Positions 1 through 10,510 of a stretch of DNA of 64,000 nucleotides are shown piece by piece. The stretch's first letter is position 1, and each line of letters starts with the position of its first letter. Origin of the DNA: Ligustrum vulgare (taxonomy: Eukaryota; Streptophyta; Magnoliopsida; Lamiales; Oleaceae); NCBI GenBank assembly GCA_963555705.1, contig OY743186.1:38861241-38925240 (forward strand). Reading direction: 5' to 3'. A program made the translations under genes and the position numbers. Under the pieces are notes generated by a model. It saw only the letters and a program-made list of their open reading frames with translations, had not been told where the DNA came from and made no database searches.

Positions 1-210
1 ACAATTCACCTCGGATGCATACATCACCTCGGTGTAAATTCACCTCGGTAGTACTGTTAGACTCGTGGCTCAAAATACCATGAGCCGCTTCGTCAATTTA
101 GAGTAACCATTTGACCATTGACCGTTTGACTGCTTAATTTATTTTCCAACTCAGATCGGTATATAACAACTACAAAAATAAAAAATTTCACATTACCAAA
201 CAGGCTCTAA
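1..210. other. Unassigned non-coding DNA
   Basis: No gene is visible. The first 50 bases hold three spaced copies of the short motif 'cacctcgg', followed by AT-rich sequence. It may be the edge of a repeat that begins outside the window. Confidence 0.4.
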
Positions 211-375
211 GCCCATGTTTGGTATTGATAAAAATCAGATTTTTAGTAGATTTTAATAAAAATGGATGAGATGTGTGGTTGAAAAGTTGTGGGCCTCATA
301 AAAAATATGGTTAAGATTAGATATTGACTTTGAATTAGATTAATATCCAAAAAAATAGTAGAAACAAACAGGGGC
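211..375. mobile_element. Harbinger/Tourist-like MITE
   Basis: A 165-bp AT-rich non-coding segment. Its ends are an imperfect inverted repeat: GCCCATGTTTGGT on the left and, read inward from the right, GCCCCTGTTTGT. It is flanked by TAA on both sides (208-210 and 376-378), the 3-bp target duplication typical of PIF/Harbinger elements. The class is inferred from termini and TSD only. Confidence 0.6.
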
Positions 376-1424
376 TAAGTCTTAAACTTTAAATACAGTT
401 TCTATTTGCAATCATTAGTGTAAGTTTCAAACTTCAACACGTTTTGAAGGGAAAATGTATTTGTACAGGACCTGGACATCTAGGCTCCTCACAGTGCTGT
501 ACAAGTAGAATGGTTTAAATTTGAATACCATGCTGATATGCTATAAATAAATTATCACTTGCCAGTAGTCGTCGTTTGTATGTTCGTAGTAGTGCTCAAA
601 CTCTGAATACCCTTTCTAATTTATGCAGTTTGAGTCGGTAACTGTTTGAATAATTATATTCAAAAGACATTTTTTTTTTTGTTAAGAATGTAACATTCCA
701 ATTGCTACGAAGTCTTCAATTTTGATCCCTTCATGTTTTTTTTCTCAATATTTTTTTGTCATATTTTTGTCTTCAATCTTCTATTCTAAACTTATTCATG
801 ATGGTCAAGAAACCCACTATGAAGACTTAGATATAAATTTAAAAGTAAACATAATATTTGAAGAGAAACCATCTATCATGAACGAAATGTGCAAATTAAT
901 TGAGCGTTAAGAATAAAATGAGGTGGAGAAAGTTAGGAATATATAATATATGTGAAACACGAAATCCCAAATTGATCAAAAACAAGGGACATGAGGAAAA
1001 AGATAGAATACACAATATATTAATATATAAATACAATTTTTTTTTTTGTTTCTAGTTTCTAGAATATTTCGTCTATTCATAACATTCAAGTTTATTTTTA
1101 TTATAAATGCCAAATAATAAAAGTAGAAAAGGGATGCATCCATTGTATATGATTCAAAAGAAAGCTGCATCTCTCCAGACATCAGTTGTTTTGAGAAGGG
1201 ATATTAATCATTCTTCACAAGGTTGAGTTTTTAAAATCGACTTCAGAACTAAATGATAAACATGGATAACATAATGAGATTAAAGAATAATCAATTAAAG
1301 ACGGAGAGGGAACACTCAGACAAGGTAGACATGTTAGGATTTCAACCTAAGCTCATAGATCGAAATTGAGAAACTTTCTAGAGGAGATCATTAAAATTAT
1401 TGAAGTAAGTTTTGATACTTACTA
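376..1424. other. Unassigned AT-rich DNA downstream of the receptor-like gene
   Basis: No ORF with protein-like composition was found on either strand. Short open frames at 722-910 and 976-1182 are low-complexity and resemble no family. Because the disrupted receptor-like gene ends at 1425 on the minus strand, the right part would be its 3' flank. Confidence 0.4.
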
Positions 1425-1682
1425 TCAGTCTCCAAATTTTCTTGTAAATCTTGTCACATATGCTGCTGTTGTTGTTGTTCTTATTGTTGTTGTTGTTGTC
1501 GTTGTCATATACATCCAATTTCCAATGTTGTTAAAGAAGTTGAAATAGGCATGTCTCCATGAATGCTTGAAAACCAGAGTACCAATAACGGCCCAGAATC
1601 TGAAAATGAAACCAAATGCCATACAGAAGTAAAACTCTTGAGTTATGAACCCTTCATCTTCTTCAGCTTTGTTTCCTTTGCC
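1425..1682 (-). pseudogene. RLP pseudogene block 3: transmembrane helix and cytosolic tail
   Basis: Minus-strand translation begins HGKGNKAEEDEGFITQEFYF, the acidic juxtamembrane region. It runs into the hydrophobic helix around FGFIFRFWAVIGTLVF and the tail SWRHAYFNFFNN, characteristic of plant RLPs. The extreme C-terminus contains a polythreonine run encoded by a (TTG)n microsatellite near 1468-1507, which is unusual for the family. The block is contiguous with block 2 once the Copia element and one TSD copy are removed. Confidence 0.87.
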
Positions 1683-1687
1683 ATGAT

Positions 1688-2144
1688 TGTAAGGATTTTA
1701 ATCAATCGTGTGGGCTTATATGTGAATTATTGTGTATTGAATAAAAGGCTATCGATTTTGGTTAAGCCCATTTAAAGTGATCTAATAAGGATTTTATATA
1801 GATCGGGCTTTAATGCATCTAAAATAATGTATGGGCTTTTATGTGTAGATACCAGACCATTACCTAATTCATGATGAGCCGGATTAGGTTAATTGGCAAT
1901 TCAGTTTATAAAGTCGGTTATGGTCCCTGAATCCTACGTACTGTTCATCTTGTCTGACATCCCATCATCAGAAAGAAAATAAGGACTACGTATCGATTTA
2001 GAAGATCCAAACACCGAATCGTTTATCGTGAATCACGTTTGATTAAGGTACGCTTCCGCTTCAGTTATTTAATTCTTGATAATTTCAACATGATGATTAT
2101 TTAGATTATAGATAAATTATTATCTGTAATAAAATTTTCTAACA
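1688..2144 (+). repeat. 5' LTR of Copia A
   Basis: 457 bp, starting TGTAAGGATTTT and ending TTTTCTAACA, directly followed by the primer-binding site. Nearly identical to 7473-7929 and closely similar to 10053-10510. Confidence 0.95.
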
Positions 2145-2146
2145 AG

Positions 2147-2159
2147 TGGTATCAGAGCC
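2147..2159 (+). other. Primer-binding site of Copia A (tRNA-Met type)
   Basis: TGGTATCAGAGCC follows the 5' LTR by two bases. This is the standard complement of the 3' end of plant initiator tRNA-Met and the reverse-transcription primer site of many Copia elements. Confidence 0.9.
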
Positions 2160-2339
2160 AACATCGTGTTGAATTATCAGATCAATTTCGAACGCATATG
2201 TAAAAACCAATCTATCTTCTCTTTGTATAATGTGCGAAATCTTGGTCTTCGAAATCTTGGTTATGAATCTGTGAATGGATTATGTGTTGTTGTGTACGGT
2301 GGTTTGTGGTGGTTGATATTTGTTGATGATGGATTAAGA

Positions 2340-2640
2340 ATGGAGGTCGGAGAACGGGTTGCAATTGGTGGGGACGCTGCGCGTTGCTGCGTCGGATTTC
2401 AATGGTTGCATGCGGCAGTCCGAGCGAGCGGCGCTGCATCACGGTGGACGCTGCAGGTCGCAGCGTCCGGGATGGGCTGCAGCGTCGCACACAGCGACGC
2501 TGTGCTTCTGGATTGCAGCGCCGGGAATGGCGTTGGCTGCGCGGCGCTGAAGTGTGCAGCGCCGGAGAAGGCGCTGCAGCCGGGGGAGGTCGTCGATAAT
2601 GGCTTCGCTTCTGCCGGATTTGGAGGAGGCGACGGGCTAG
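2340..2640 (+). other. GC-rich leader segment of Copia A
   Basis: About 300 bases much richer in G+C than the rest of the element, with dense GCTGCG/GCAGCG words. A 204-codon frame spans 2166-2780 (+), and a 172-codon frame (2212-2730) is open on the opposite strand. Both have low-complexity Ala/Gly/Arg/Ser composition and match no family I know. A shorter version of the same kind of segment is in Copia B at 11035-11220. Probably untranslated leader rather than a gene. Confidence 0.5.
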
Positions 2641-2774
2641 GGTTGAAAACCCTAGCTGCTGCGAAAGAAACAGATTTTTGGGTGAAGGACTTGTGCTGGA
2701 AATTTGAAGTCTTAAGGGGCTATTTTGCAATTTTGGGTAATTATGTTAAATTGCACATCAGGTCCCCCCATTTG

Positions 2775-3440
2775 TTTTAAATAATGTTTAAATCCGAAGT
2801 TATTAAAACCATTTAATTTGGCCCTTAAAGTTTTGAGATTTATAAATTGAGCCCCTGAAGTTATAAATTTATTTAAGTCAGGACCTTTCAAGTTATGGAA
2901 TTATATGATTCAGCCCCTGAAGTTTGAGAATTTTCCAATCCAGCCCCTAATGTTTGAGAATTTTCAAAATTGGTCCCTAAAGCTTGAAAATTCTCTAATT
3001 TGGTCCCTTAAAGTTTGAAAATTTTCTAATACAGCACCTAAAGTTCTGAAATTCTTTAATTTGGTCCCTAAAGTTTGAAAATTTTCTAATTCAGTCACTA
3101 AAGTTTGGAAATTTTCAAAATTGGTCCTTAAAGTTTGAATTTTTTTAAAAATTAAGTCCCTAAAGTTTGGGAATTTGCTAAATTGGCTCTTAAATTTTGA
3201 AAATTTTCAAAATCAACTTTTAAAGATTGAAATTTTCATATTTTGGACCTCTAAAGTTTGATTTTGTTTCAAATTGGGACCTAAAGTTTGGAATTTCTCA
3301 AAATTGGCCAATAAAGTTTTGGAAAATTATAATTTCAGTCCTTCAAGCTTAAAATTTTACAGAATTGGCCACCAAAAGTTTAAGAATATTGCAATTAGAC
3401 TCTCGTAACTTAAGGATTGCTTTATTCTAAAGTTTTGAAT
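2775..3440 (+). repeat. Degenerate 35-40-bp minisatellite in the Copia A leader
   Basis: Roughly 15-18 head-to-tail copies of a degenerate unit built on CCCTAAAGTTTGAAAATTTT plus a few linking bases. Units alternate between a 'ttggtccc' and a 'ttcagtccc' junction. The same array occurs at the same place in Copia B (11330-11990). It lies between primer site and gag and has no reading frame. Confidence 0.85.
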
Positions 3441-3599
3441 TCTATAATTCAAATCCTAAAGTCAAATATAGATGCAAATCAATGGATTTCAGTTTCAAAT
3501 CTTGGTACATCGAAATCTTTTAAGAGATATAATATTCGAAAGTAAGTTAGTTGAAGCAACATGTTGCCAAAGCAACCTCTCTTGTGGATATTAATTAAC

Positions 3600-4110
3600 T
3601 TTGAATATTAGAAGGTATTTGTGTGTGTTATTCATTGCGGATATTGATCGGCCCAAAGGAAGGTCAATATTTGGCTCGAATTTCACATGCACCTGTTGTG
3701 ATAAACACGTGACAATTATTTGGTTTAACGTGTGACCAATAAATCGGTCCAAAGAATGGTTTATTGGTTAACATGTCTTATTGCCAGTGTCTGATCACTA
3801 CACTAAGGGAAAATTAGGTGTTTGTGTGTTATTTCATGCGGATATTGATCGGCCCAAAGGAAGGTCAATATTTGGCCCGAATTTCACATGAACTTGTGGT
3901 GATAAATACGTGACGGTTATTTGGTTTTACGTGTGATCAATAAATCGGTCCAAAGAAAGGTTTGTTGGTTGACATGTCTTATTGTCAGTGTTTGATCACT
4001 ACACCAAGAGTACCACTTACAAGTCAATATTTCTGTCCAAAGACTAAATATTGATGTTGTGCAAGGTATCTTGTGATGGGCCCTACCATTATTTGAAAGT
4101 ATGATTTGCA
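3600..4110 (+). repeat. Tandemly duplicated leader block of Copia A (about 215-bp unit)
   Basis: A block beginning GATATTGATCGGCCCAAAGG and containing AATAAATCGGTCCAAAGAA occurs twice in tandem (about 3630 and 3838) with a few substitutions. A partial third match follows near 4010. The same duplication is in Copia B (about 12165 and 12370). Non-coding leader. Confidence 0.7.
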
Positions 4111-4259
4111 TAATAAGGTATTTATGTGAGCAATTTTATTTAAGTGTTCTCTATTTGGTTTCAAATTCTGCTAGTAGTATATCTACAAGCTCAAATTTAA
4201 TCCCTGTATTTATGGAATAAACTTCAGGGATCAAAACAAGAACATTAACTTTTCATTGG

Positions 4260-4920
4260 CTGCATCGATCTAGACCGTGTACTAAGGATTGAGCAACCTT
4301 CTCCTCTTACGGATGAAAGTGCATCTAATCAAATGAGGAACTTTGAGAAGTGGGATTGCTTAAATTACGTGAGTCTCACGATCATTAAGTGCGGCATTCT
4401 GGAAGCCTTTAGTGGCATAGTATCTGAGGAGGTAAATGATGCCAATGAATTCCTTGCCGAAATTAAGAAACGTTTTGCGAAAAACGATAAGGCTGAAACA
4501 AGTACGCTTATACAAAGTTTGATTTCAATAAAGTATAAAGGCAATGGGAAAATAAGGGAGTACATCATATAGATGTCTCATACTGCTTCAAAACTTAAGG
4601 AACTAAAACTCGACTTGTCTAATGACTTGCTCGTGCATTTGGTATTGATATCGCTTCCTGCACAATACAGTTAATTTAAGGTTAGTTATAACTGTCAAAA
4701 TAGAAATGAACTCTCAATGAGCCCATTTCATAGTGTGCAAGCTTCTTGCACAATTCAGTCAATTTAAGGTCAGTTATAACTGTTAAAGGGGAGAAATGAA
4801 CTTTAAATGAGCTCATTCTATTTTGTGTGCAAGAGAAAAATAAAGTTGAAGTAGGATAGAACTGAAAGTTTTCACTTGGCAAACACCTCTAAAGATAAGG
4901 GCAAGAAAACAAATAAAGAT
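4260..4920 (+). pseudogene. Copia A gag remnant
   Basis: Plus-strand frames match TNT1-type copia gag: KWDCLNYVSLTIIK, then SEEVNDANEFLAEIKKRF, NDKAETSTLIQSL and KYKGNGKIREYI at 4333-4572. A stop follows where the family continues MSHTASKLKEL, readable in the same frame after the stop. A roughly 90-bp tandem duplication around 4680-4800 further disrupts it. The CCHC zinc knuckle still present in Copia B is deleted here. Confidence 0.8.
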
Positions 4921-4949
4921 CATACATAATACCAACTAAAGCAGCTACT

Positions 4950-7165
4950 AAAACACCTTATGAGCTTTTTGACAGGCTTAAAGCTTAGTCCAAAGCATTT
5001 CTACATTTGGGGATGTCCAGCTAAGGCTAGGCTTTATAGGCCACATAAAGAAATTGGACTCCAAAACAGTTAGCAGCTGCTTTATTGGTTATTCTGAGCG
5101 ATCGAGGGGCTAATAATTTTATGATCCCACACTTAAGTCAAATTTTGAAACGGGAAATGAAACATTTTTTGAGGATGTTGAGTTTGGGGGGAGAAATAAG
5201 GTTAAAGATATTGTCTTTAAGGAATAAGTTGAGGAATGATCGGTTTCGATTCCTACTATTGCTTTTGACAACGTGCAAGTTTTTATGCATGTCATTGATC
5301 AAGAAGCATATCCGGAACCTCAATTAGACAATATTGAAGAACCTCCCATCCAAAATAAGGTAAATTTCAGAAGTACAAACTCAACAACCTCAACAACTAA
5401 AGTCATTAAGGAGATCCACGAGAGAAAGGGAAAAAATGCTATTCCGAATAATTTAAATAGTATTTTTCCAAGAACATAAGGAAATAATGGAATGGTGGAA
5501 GATGGTCTAATAAATTCCATCAGGCCATACAGGGTTCTAACTCTCAAAAATGGATTGATGTCATAAATAAGGAGTATAAGCATATGCAAGACAATAAAGT
5601 TTTGGGATCTTGTCCCATTACCAGAAGGTACGAAGCCCATTGGTCTTAAATGAATTTTTTAAACCAAGAGGGATTTGAAAGGTAATGTGGAAAGATATAA
5701 GGTTCGTCTTGTATCTAAGGGCTTTACACAGAATGATGGCATTAATTATAAAGAGACTTTCTCTTCGGTTTCAATGAAAGACTCTTTCAGGAAAGTTAGG
5801 TTGTTGCACATTTTGACCTCGAGTTACATCAAATGGATACTAAGGTGGCATTTCTCAATGGCGACATTGATGGGACGATCTATTTGGTGCAATCAGAAAA
5901 CTTTGTGTCGTAGACCCAAAGCAAATGATTTGCAAATTAAAGAAATCCATTTATGTGCTCAAGCCAGCTTCTCGTTAAGGGTAATACAAATTTCATCAAA
6001 TAATTATCTCATTTGGTCTTGAGATTAATGTTGTTAATGGTTGTTTGTATTACAAATTCAGTGGGAGTAAGTACATTGTCCTGGTTTTATATATTGATTA
6101 TTGCTTGCCACTAATGATATAGGTATGTCACATAAAATTTTGAGATTAAAAATCTTGGTGACGTCTCTTTTGTATTAGGAATTCAGATACACCGGGATTG
6201 TTCTCGGGGTATTCTTGAATTGTCACAAAAGGGCTATATCGATAAAGTGCTTAAGAGGTTTGACATGCAAGACAGTAAATCAGGGGACACCCATATCGCT
6301 AAGGGAGACAAATTTAGTCTCGACTAATACCCGAAAAGTTATCTTGAAATTAAAGAAATGCAGAGGATCTCATATAGTTAAGCTATAGAAAATCTGATGT
6401 ATGCTCAAATTTGTATGCGTTCGGATATTGCATACGTTATTGGGATACTAAAGAGATATTTAAGTAACCCTGGGATGGATAATTTGGAAAAGCAGCCAAA
6501 CATGGGTTATAAAGTATTTAAAGAGAACAAAAGATTACATACTCACATACAGAAAATCGGATCAGTTGGAGATCATATGGTATTATGATTCCGATTTTTC
6601 TAGATGCCAAGAAAGTAAAAGATCCACATAAGGCTACATTTATCTGCTGGTTGGAGGAGCTATTTCCGGATGGAGTGCTTAACAGACACTTTAGCTTCTT
6701 TCACTTGGGAGCACAGTTGTAGCAATTTTGGGGGCATCTAATTATGGAATATAGCTGCGAAATTTTGTCACAAGGCTGCGTATTCTGTATAGTATAGAAA
6801 GACCACTAAAGTTATATTGTGACAATAACTCAGCAGATTTATATTTCAGTAACAACAGGAGCTCAACTAAGTCAAAATACATTGACATAAGTTCCTGGTT
6901 GTGAAGGATACAGTTCAGAGTGGACACGTGTCAATAAGAGCACATTGAGACAAAATCCATAATTGCGGATCCGCTTACTGAAGTATTACAACATAAGGTC
7001 TTTCATGAGTACATTACTCATATGGGTGTTGTATTTCTTAAGGATATTCGGTTTCAGTGAGAGTTTGTATTTTGGGTGCATTAGACACATTTATTGTCCT
7101 TTCGGATACAGTTTAAGGTTAAAGTTATTTACAGCTGTAATGTTTCAGGTTTATTATCTCTGAAC
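4950..7165 (+). pseudogene. Copia A integrase C-terminus, RT and RNase H remnants
   Basis: Order on the plus strand: integrase C-terminal region (FYIWGCPAKARLYRPH, 4980-5060), linker (5085-5480), RT (QNDGINYKETFSSVSMKDSF, 5675-6022), RT thumb (about 6150-6390) and RNase H (MYAQICMRSDIAYVIGILKR at 6397 onward; later matches to 7165). The protease and the integrase catalytic core are missing between gag and the first block. Multiple stops and frameshifts exist, and no intact YVDD motif can be read near 6090. It cannot encode a working polyprotein. Confidence 0.8.
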
Positions 7166-7472
7166 TCGTTTGAGGATGATCTCACTAAAGTTCGGACCAG
7201 TTGGAAATAGGCATGTTGAAGATCACATTACATGTAATTTCCATGCTACACATCCATACTTGATCCATGTCATTCAGTTATGTCGATATACGTGACCATT
7301 GAAGGTTTAGTTATGATTAATGTAGCGAAAGTCGCTTTGATCCTATGTTGATATAATTGATGGACCGGATTGTTTGGGGATGCATTCAGTAATGATAGCA
7401 AAATTCTGAGTACTCATAAGGTTATGATTGATACACAATTGTAAGGTTACACATATAGCCTAAGTGGGAGAT

Positions 7473-7929
7473 TGTAAGGATTTTAATCAATCGTGTGGGC
7501 TTATATGTGAATTATTGTGTATTGAATAAAAGGCTATCGATTTTGGTTAAGCCCATTTAAAGTGATCTAATAAGGATTTTATATAGATCGGGCTTTAATG
7601 CATCTAAAATAATGTATGGGCTTTTATGTGTAGATACCAGGCCATTACCTAATTCATGATGGGCCGGATTAGGTTAATTGGCAATTCAGTTTATAAAGTC
7701 GGTTATGGTCCCTGAATCCTACGTACTGTTCATCTTGTCTGACATCCCATCATCAGAAAGAAAATAAGGACTACGTATCGATTTAGAAGATCCAAACACC
7801 GAATCGTTTATCGTGAATCACGTTTGATTAAGGTACGCTTCCGCTTCAGTTATTTAATTCTTGATAATTCCAACATGATGATTATTTATATTATAGATAA
7901 ATTATTATCTGTAATAAAATTTTCTAACA
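7473..7929 (+). repeat. 3' LTR of Copia A
   Basis: 457 bp, same ends as the 5' LTR, with four substitutions by eye. It is followed directly by the TSD ATGAT and the resumed RLP sequence. Confidence 0.95.
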
Positions 7930-7934
7930 ATGAT

Positions 7935-8520
7935 CAGTCACAGAAGGATCAAGAGGACACTCTGCTAGAGGATGCCCACATAGTTTGTTGTTCTCGGCAT
8001 AGGCACAGGGGTTGAAGCTCTATAGTTGAGTGCCTGATGGAATCTTCCCAGTCAAATTATTGTACGATAAATCCAGAATAGAGAGATAATTTAGATTTGC
8101 AAGGCCGGTGGGAATCTCTCTAGAAAGCTGGTTCTTAGACAAGTCGAGCCATTCCAACATCTTCATTTGACCAATGCTTGAAATAATGTTTCCCGTCAAA
8201 TGGTTTCTCGATAAGTTCAAGAAAACTAAACCCCTCATATCAGAAAGTTGTTGAGGAATAGTTCCAAGAAATATATTGCTAGAAAGATCAATGCCTTATA
8301 GAAGTCCCGGCTTTGTATATTCTCTCTTTTCCTTTCCATTGGACCAAAACATTGTCGGCGTATGTTTCAAAAAAATCCTCACGGAATGGAATTGTATCAA
8401 CCGATCTATTTTTCTCAACCAAAGGAGTAAAATTGTTTAAACACCACGGAATTCCCCTGATATATGGTTTGTAGAAAGGTCCAAGATTTGAGTATTGGAA
8501 AGCTGGAAAATTGTATGAGA
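7935..8520 (-). pseudogene. RLP pseudogene block 2: island domain and C-terminal LRRs
   Basis: The protein resumes directly after the solo LTR as SHTIFQLSNTQILDLSTNHI, in phase with KFHGNI of block 1. It continues through the non-LRR island (DNVLVQWKGKERIYK) and the last LRRs (FLNLSRNHLTGNI, LDLSKNQLSREIPTGL, LDLSYNNLTGKIPSGTQL). This is followed by the capping segment (NNKLCGHPLAECPLD). A one-base deletion near the PWCLNNF motif, a stop near 8300 and a stop after SGTQL mark it as a pseudogene. The block ends at the Copia insertion target ATGAT. Confidence 0.88.
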
Positions 8521-8525
8521 TATGT

Positions 8526-8981
8526 TGATGTAGAACATGTTGCATTAGAGTTTGAAGAAGAGATTGATCGAAAATTGGCAAAGAAAGCGGGGGTTTTGAA
8601 CAAACGGCCATAACTTTTTGCACCAGTGCCAGAATCCTTATTATAATATGTTTTCGGAATCTACGCGTAGCGTTCTATAACATTCCAACTTGGGTTCCCT
8701 GGTTGAGGTCGTTTTAGGCTTCAAAAATGCAGTTTACGGGGAGCTACTGGCCTTTCGAAGTTTTTTCCAATTTTAGTTAAAATTATCCTTTAAGTCGTTT
8801 ATTTTATTTGAATGTCTATTTCCGTCTTTTTGCTCAATTAGGTTTGGTCAGACGTTCTAAAGGGATTGTTTGCCATTCAATTGATCATTCATTCATATTC
8901 AATAAAGTTTCTTCTCGTTGGTGGATTCCAATTAAATTCTCTAGAATTACGTTTGTAAATCTTTATTTCCATTCTGCGTCA
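8526..8981 (+). mobile_element. Solo LTR (456 bp) inside the RLP pseudogene
   Basis: Starts TGATGTAGAACATG, ends ATTCTGCGTCA and is flanked by the 5-bp TSD TATGT (8521-8525 and 8982-8986). It contains a GGCCATAACTTTTTGCACC motif near its left end and an AATAAAG polyadenylation-like signal about 80 bp before its right end. These suggest plus orientation and a Ty3/gypsy origin. There is no internal region, so it is the product of LTR-LTR recombination. Removing it plus one TSD copy restores the RLP reading frame across the site. Confidence 0.88.
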
Positions 8982-8986
8982 TATGT

Positions 8987-10052
8987 TTCCATGAAATTTA
9001 TTAGATCGAAGGCTAAGAATTTGCAATCTTGTCCAAGCTGGAATCTCTCCTGTGAGCTTGTTTTATCCCAAATCAAACATTCTCATGTTTGTGCAATTTT
9101 TCAAAGAAGCTGGCAACTTACCCATGATATTATTATTGCACAAGTGCAACGTCTGAAGCTGATATAAAGCACCAATAGTTCTGGGAATTTTACCCCGAAT
9201 CAAGGACGAATAAATTTTTTAAGTTCTTCCAGCAGTCAGGAATAACTGGTTATCTGAGAGATCAAGGATGATGGTGGAGTAACTGGGAATTTTGCATACA
9301 AGAGAAATGGATCCAGATAACTGGGAATTTTTGGAGAGGTGTAATTGTTCTGATTGAAAAGCAAATCGTGGTATTGGACCCGAAAAATTATTATGACTCA
9401 AATCCAAAATTCTAGGAAGAACAAGTAATCCTTTTTGGGACACTCGAGGAATTTCGCCTCTCATCTGGTTATGAGAGAGATTTAAGACTATTCCAAACGA
9501 CATATTCCAAAACCAATCAGGTACTGCATCTGATATGCCAGCAGCAGATATATCAAGATTTACATGGATATTATTCTGAGTCCGAAGCCATTTTGGAAAA
9601 TGTGGGCCCATCTTGCAATGGCTAAGGTATATAATAAGATTCAATTTAAAAGGAGGAACCCAGTGAGAGCTCAAGTTCAAAGTCAGATTATTGAAGGATA
9701 AATCTAGGCGTTTCAAGTTGACAAGGTTTGAGAGTTGGGCAAGGAAACTTTGAAGCTTGGAATGTTGCCAAATGCCTTGAGGTAGCCTTTTGAATTGATT
9801 GCTGGTGAGACGTAGTTTTATCAATGACGAATGTACTTTCAAGTCCGGCAATGATCCTGAAATATGATTGTAACCCAGCAGAGTTTCAATTTCCTCAAGC
9901 ATGAAAATCTGGTGAGATCTGGCGAGGCACCAAAAAATTGATTCCTATCGAGATCCAGAATCTCTACTTTTCCAGATACATTTCGCAATAACTCAGTAAT
10001 AGACCCATTTAAATTATTTCTAGATAACTCTAGTAAGATCAGATGACTTAAA
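8987..10052 (-). pseudogene. RLP pseudogene block 1: N-proximal to middle LRRs
   Basis: Minus-strand translation gives successive LRR units, with phrases such as LDLSFNNLTLNL and the RLP-typical section containing WVPPFKLNL, MGPHFPKWL and VPDWFWNM. The main open stretch is 9219-9902. The upstream part (9903-10052, LELSRNNLNGSI) is in another frame, so at least one frameshift is present. Downstream, 8987-9218 continues as LRR sequence (for example LCNNNIMGKLPASLKN) with in-frame stops. It ends in KFHGNI exactly at the solo-LTR insertion. The block is cut at 10052 by the second Copia element. Confidence 0.88.
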
Positions 10053-10510
10053 TGTAAGGATTTTAATCAATCGTGTGGGCTTATATGTGAATTATTGTGT
10101 ATTCAATAAAAGGCTATCAATTTGGTTAAGCCCAATTAAAGTGATCTAATAAGGATTTAATAAATATCGGGCTTAAATGCATCTAAAATAATGTATGGGC
10201 TTTTATGTGTAGATACCAGGCCATTACCTAATTCATGATGGGCCGGATTAGGTTAATTGGCAATTCAGTTTATAAAGTCGGTTATGGTCCCTGAATCCTA
10301 CGTACTGTTCATCTTGTCTGACATCCCATCATCAGAAAGAAAATAAAGGACTACGTATGGATTTAGAAGATCCAACCAACCGAATTGTTTATCGTGAATC
10401 ACGTTTGATTAAGGTACGCTTCCGCTTAAGTTATTTAATTCTTGATAATTTCAACATGATGATTATTCAGATTATAGATAAATTATTATCTGTAATAAAA
10501 TTTTCTAACA
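10053..10510 (+). repeat. 5' LTR of Copia B
   Basis: 458 bp from TGTAAGGATTTT to TTTTCTAACA, followed by the primer site TGGTATCAGAGCC at 10513-10525. It has more differences from the Copia A LTRs, including single-base indels, than those have from each other. It is therefore a separate, probably older insertion. Confidence 0.93.

Larger units (their letters stand above)
1688..7929 (+). mobile_element. Ty1/copia retrotransposon A (TNT1/Tork-like), non-autonomous
   Basis: Complete by structure: two 457-bp LTRs (1688-2144, 7473-7929) with TG...CA ends, a tRNA-Met type primer site (2147-2159, TGGTATCAGAGCC), a purine-rich AAGTGGGAGAT before the 3' LTR, and the 5-bp TSD ATGAT at 1683-1687 and 7930-7934. 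Comparing the LTRs by eye I see four substitutions, so insertion was recent. The interior keeps gag, linker, RT and RNase H remnants but has lost protease and integrase core. Stops and frameshifts are frequent. Movement must have depended on proteins supplied in trans. It sits inside the RLP gene in opposite orientation. Confidence 0.93.
1425..10052 (-). pseudogene. LRR receptor-like protein pseudogene, split by three LTR-element insertions
   Basis: Remnant of a plant LRR receptor-like protein (RLP): a plasma-membrane protein with extracellular leucine-rich repeats, one transmembrane helix and a short cytosolic tail without kinase. RLPs act in pathogen recognition or development; the specific role is unknown here. 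Three coding blocks on the minus strand (10052-8987, 8520-7935, 1682-1425) follow the family order: LRRs, non-LRR island, last LRRs, acidic spacer, TM helix, tail. A solo LTR (8526-8981) and a Copia element (1688-7929) separate them, each with exact TSDs. Another Copia element starting at 10053 removes the signal peptide and N-terminal LRRs. The blocks also contain stops and single-base frameshifts, so the gene is dead. No N-terminal part was found elsewhere in the window. Confidence 0.9.

Noticed and set aside
2147..2159. Possible tRNA gene near the tRNA-like motif
   Set aside because: Only the short primer-binding complement is present; no cloverleaf can be formed around it.
2166..2780. 204-codon frame taken as a gene
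   Set aside because: It starts within the primer-site/leader region of Copia A, is driven by GC-rich low-complexity sequence and is open on the opposite strand too; no family match.
4333..4572. Gag frame of Copia A as a functional gene
   Set aside because: Stop after 79 codons, duplication and loss of the zinc knuckle show it is a remnant.
8808..9167. 119-codon plus-strand frame
   Set aside because: Spans the solo LTR and the reverse strand of the RLP; its parts are explained by those features.
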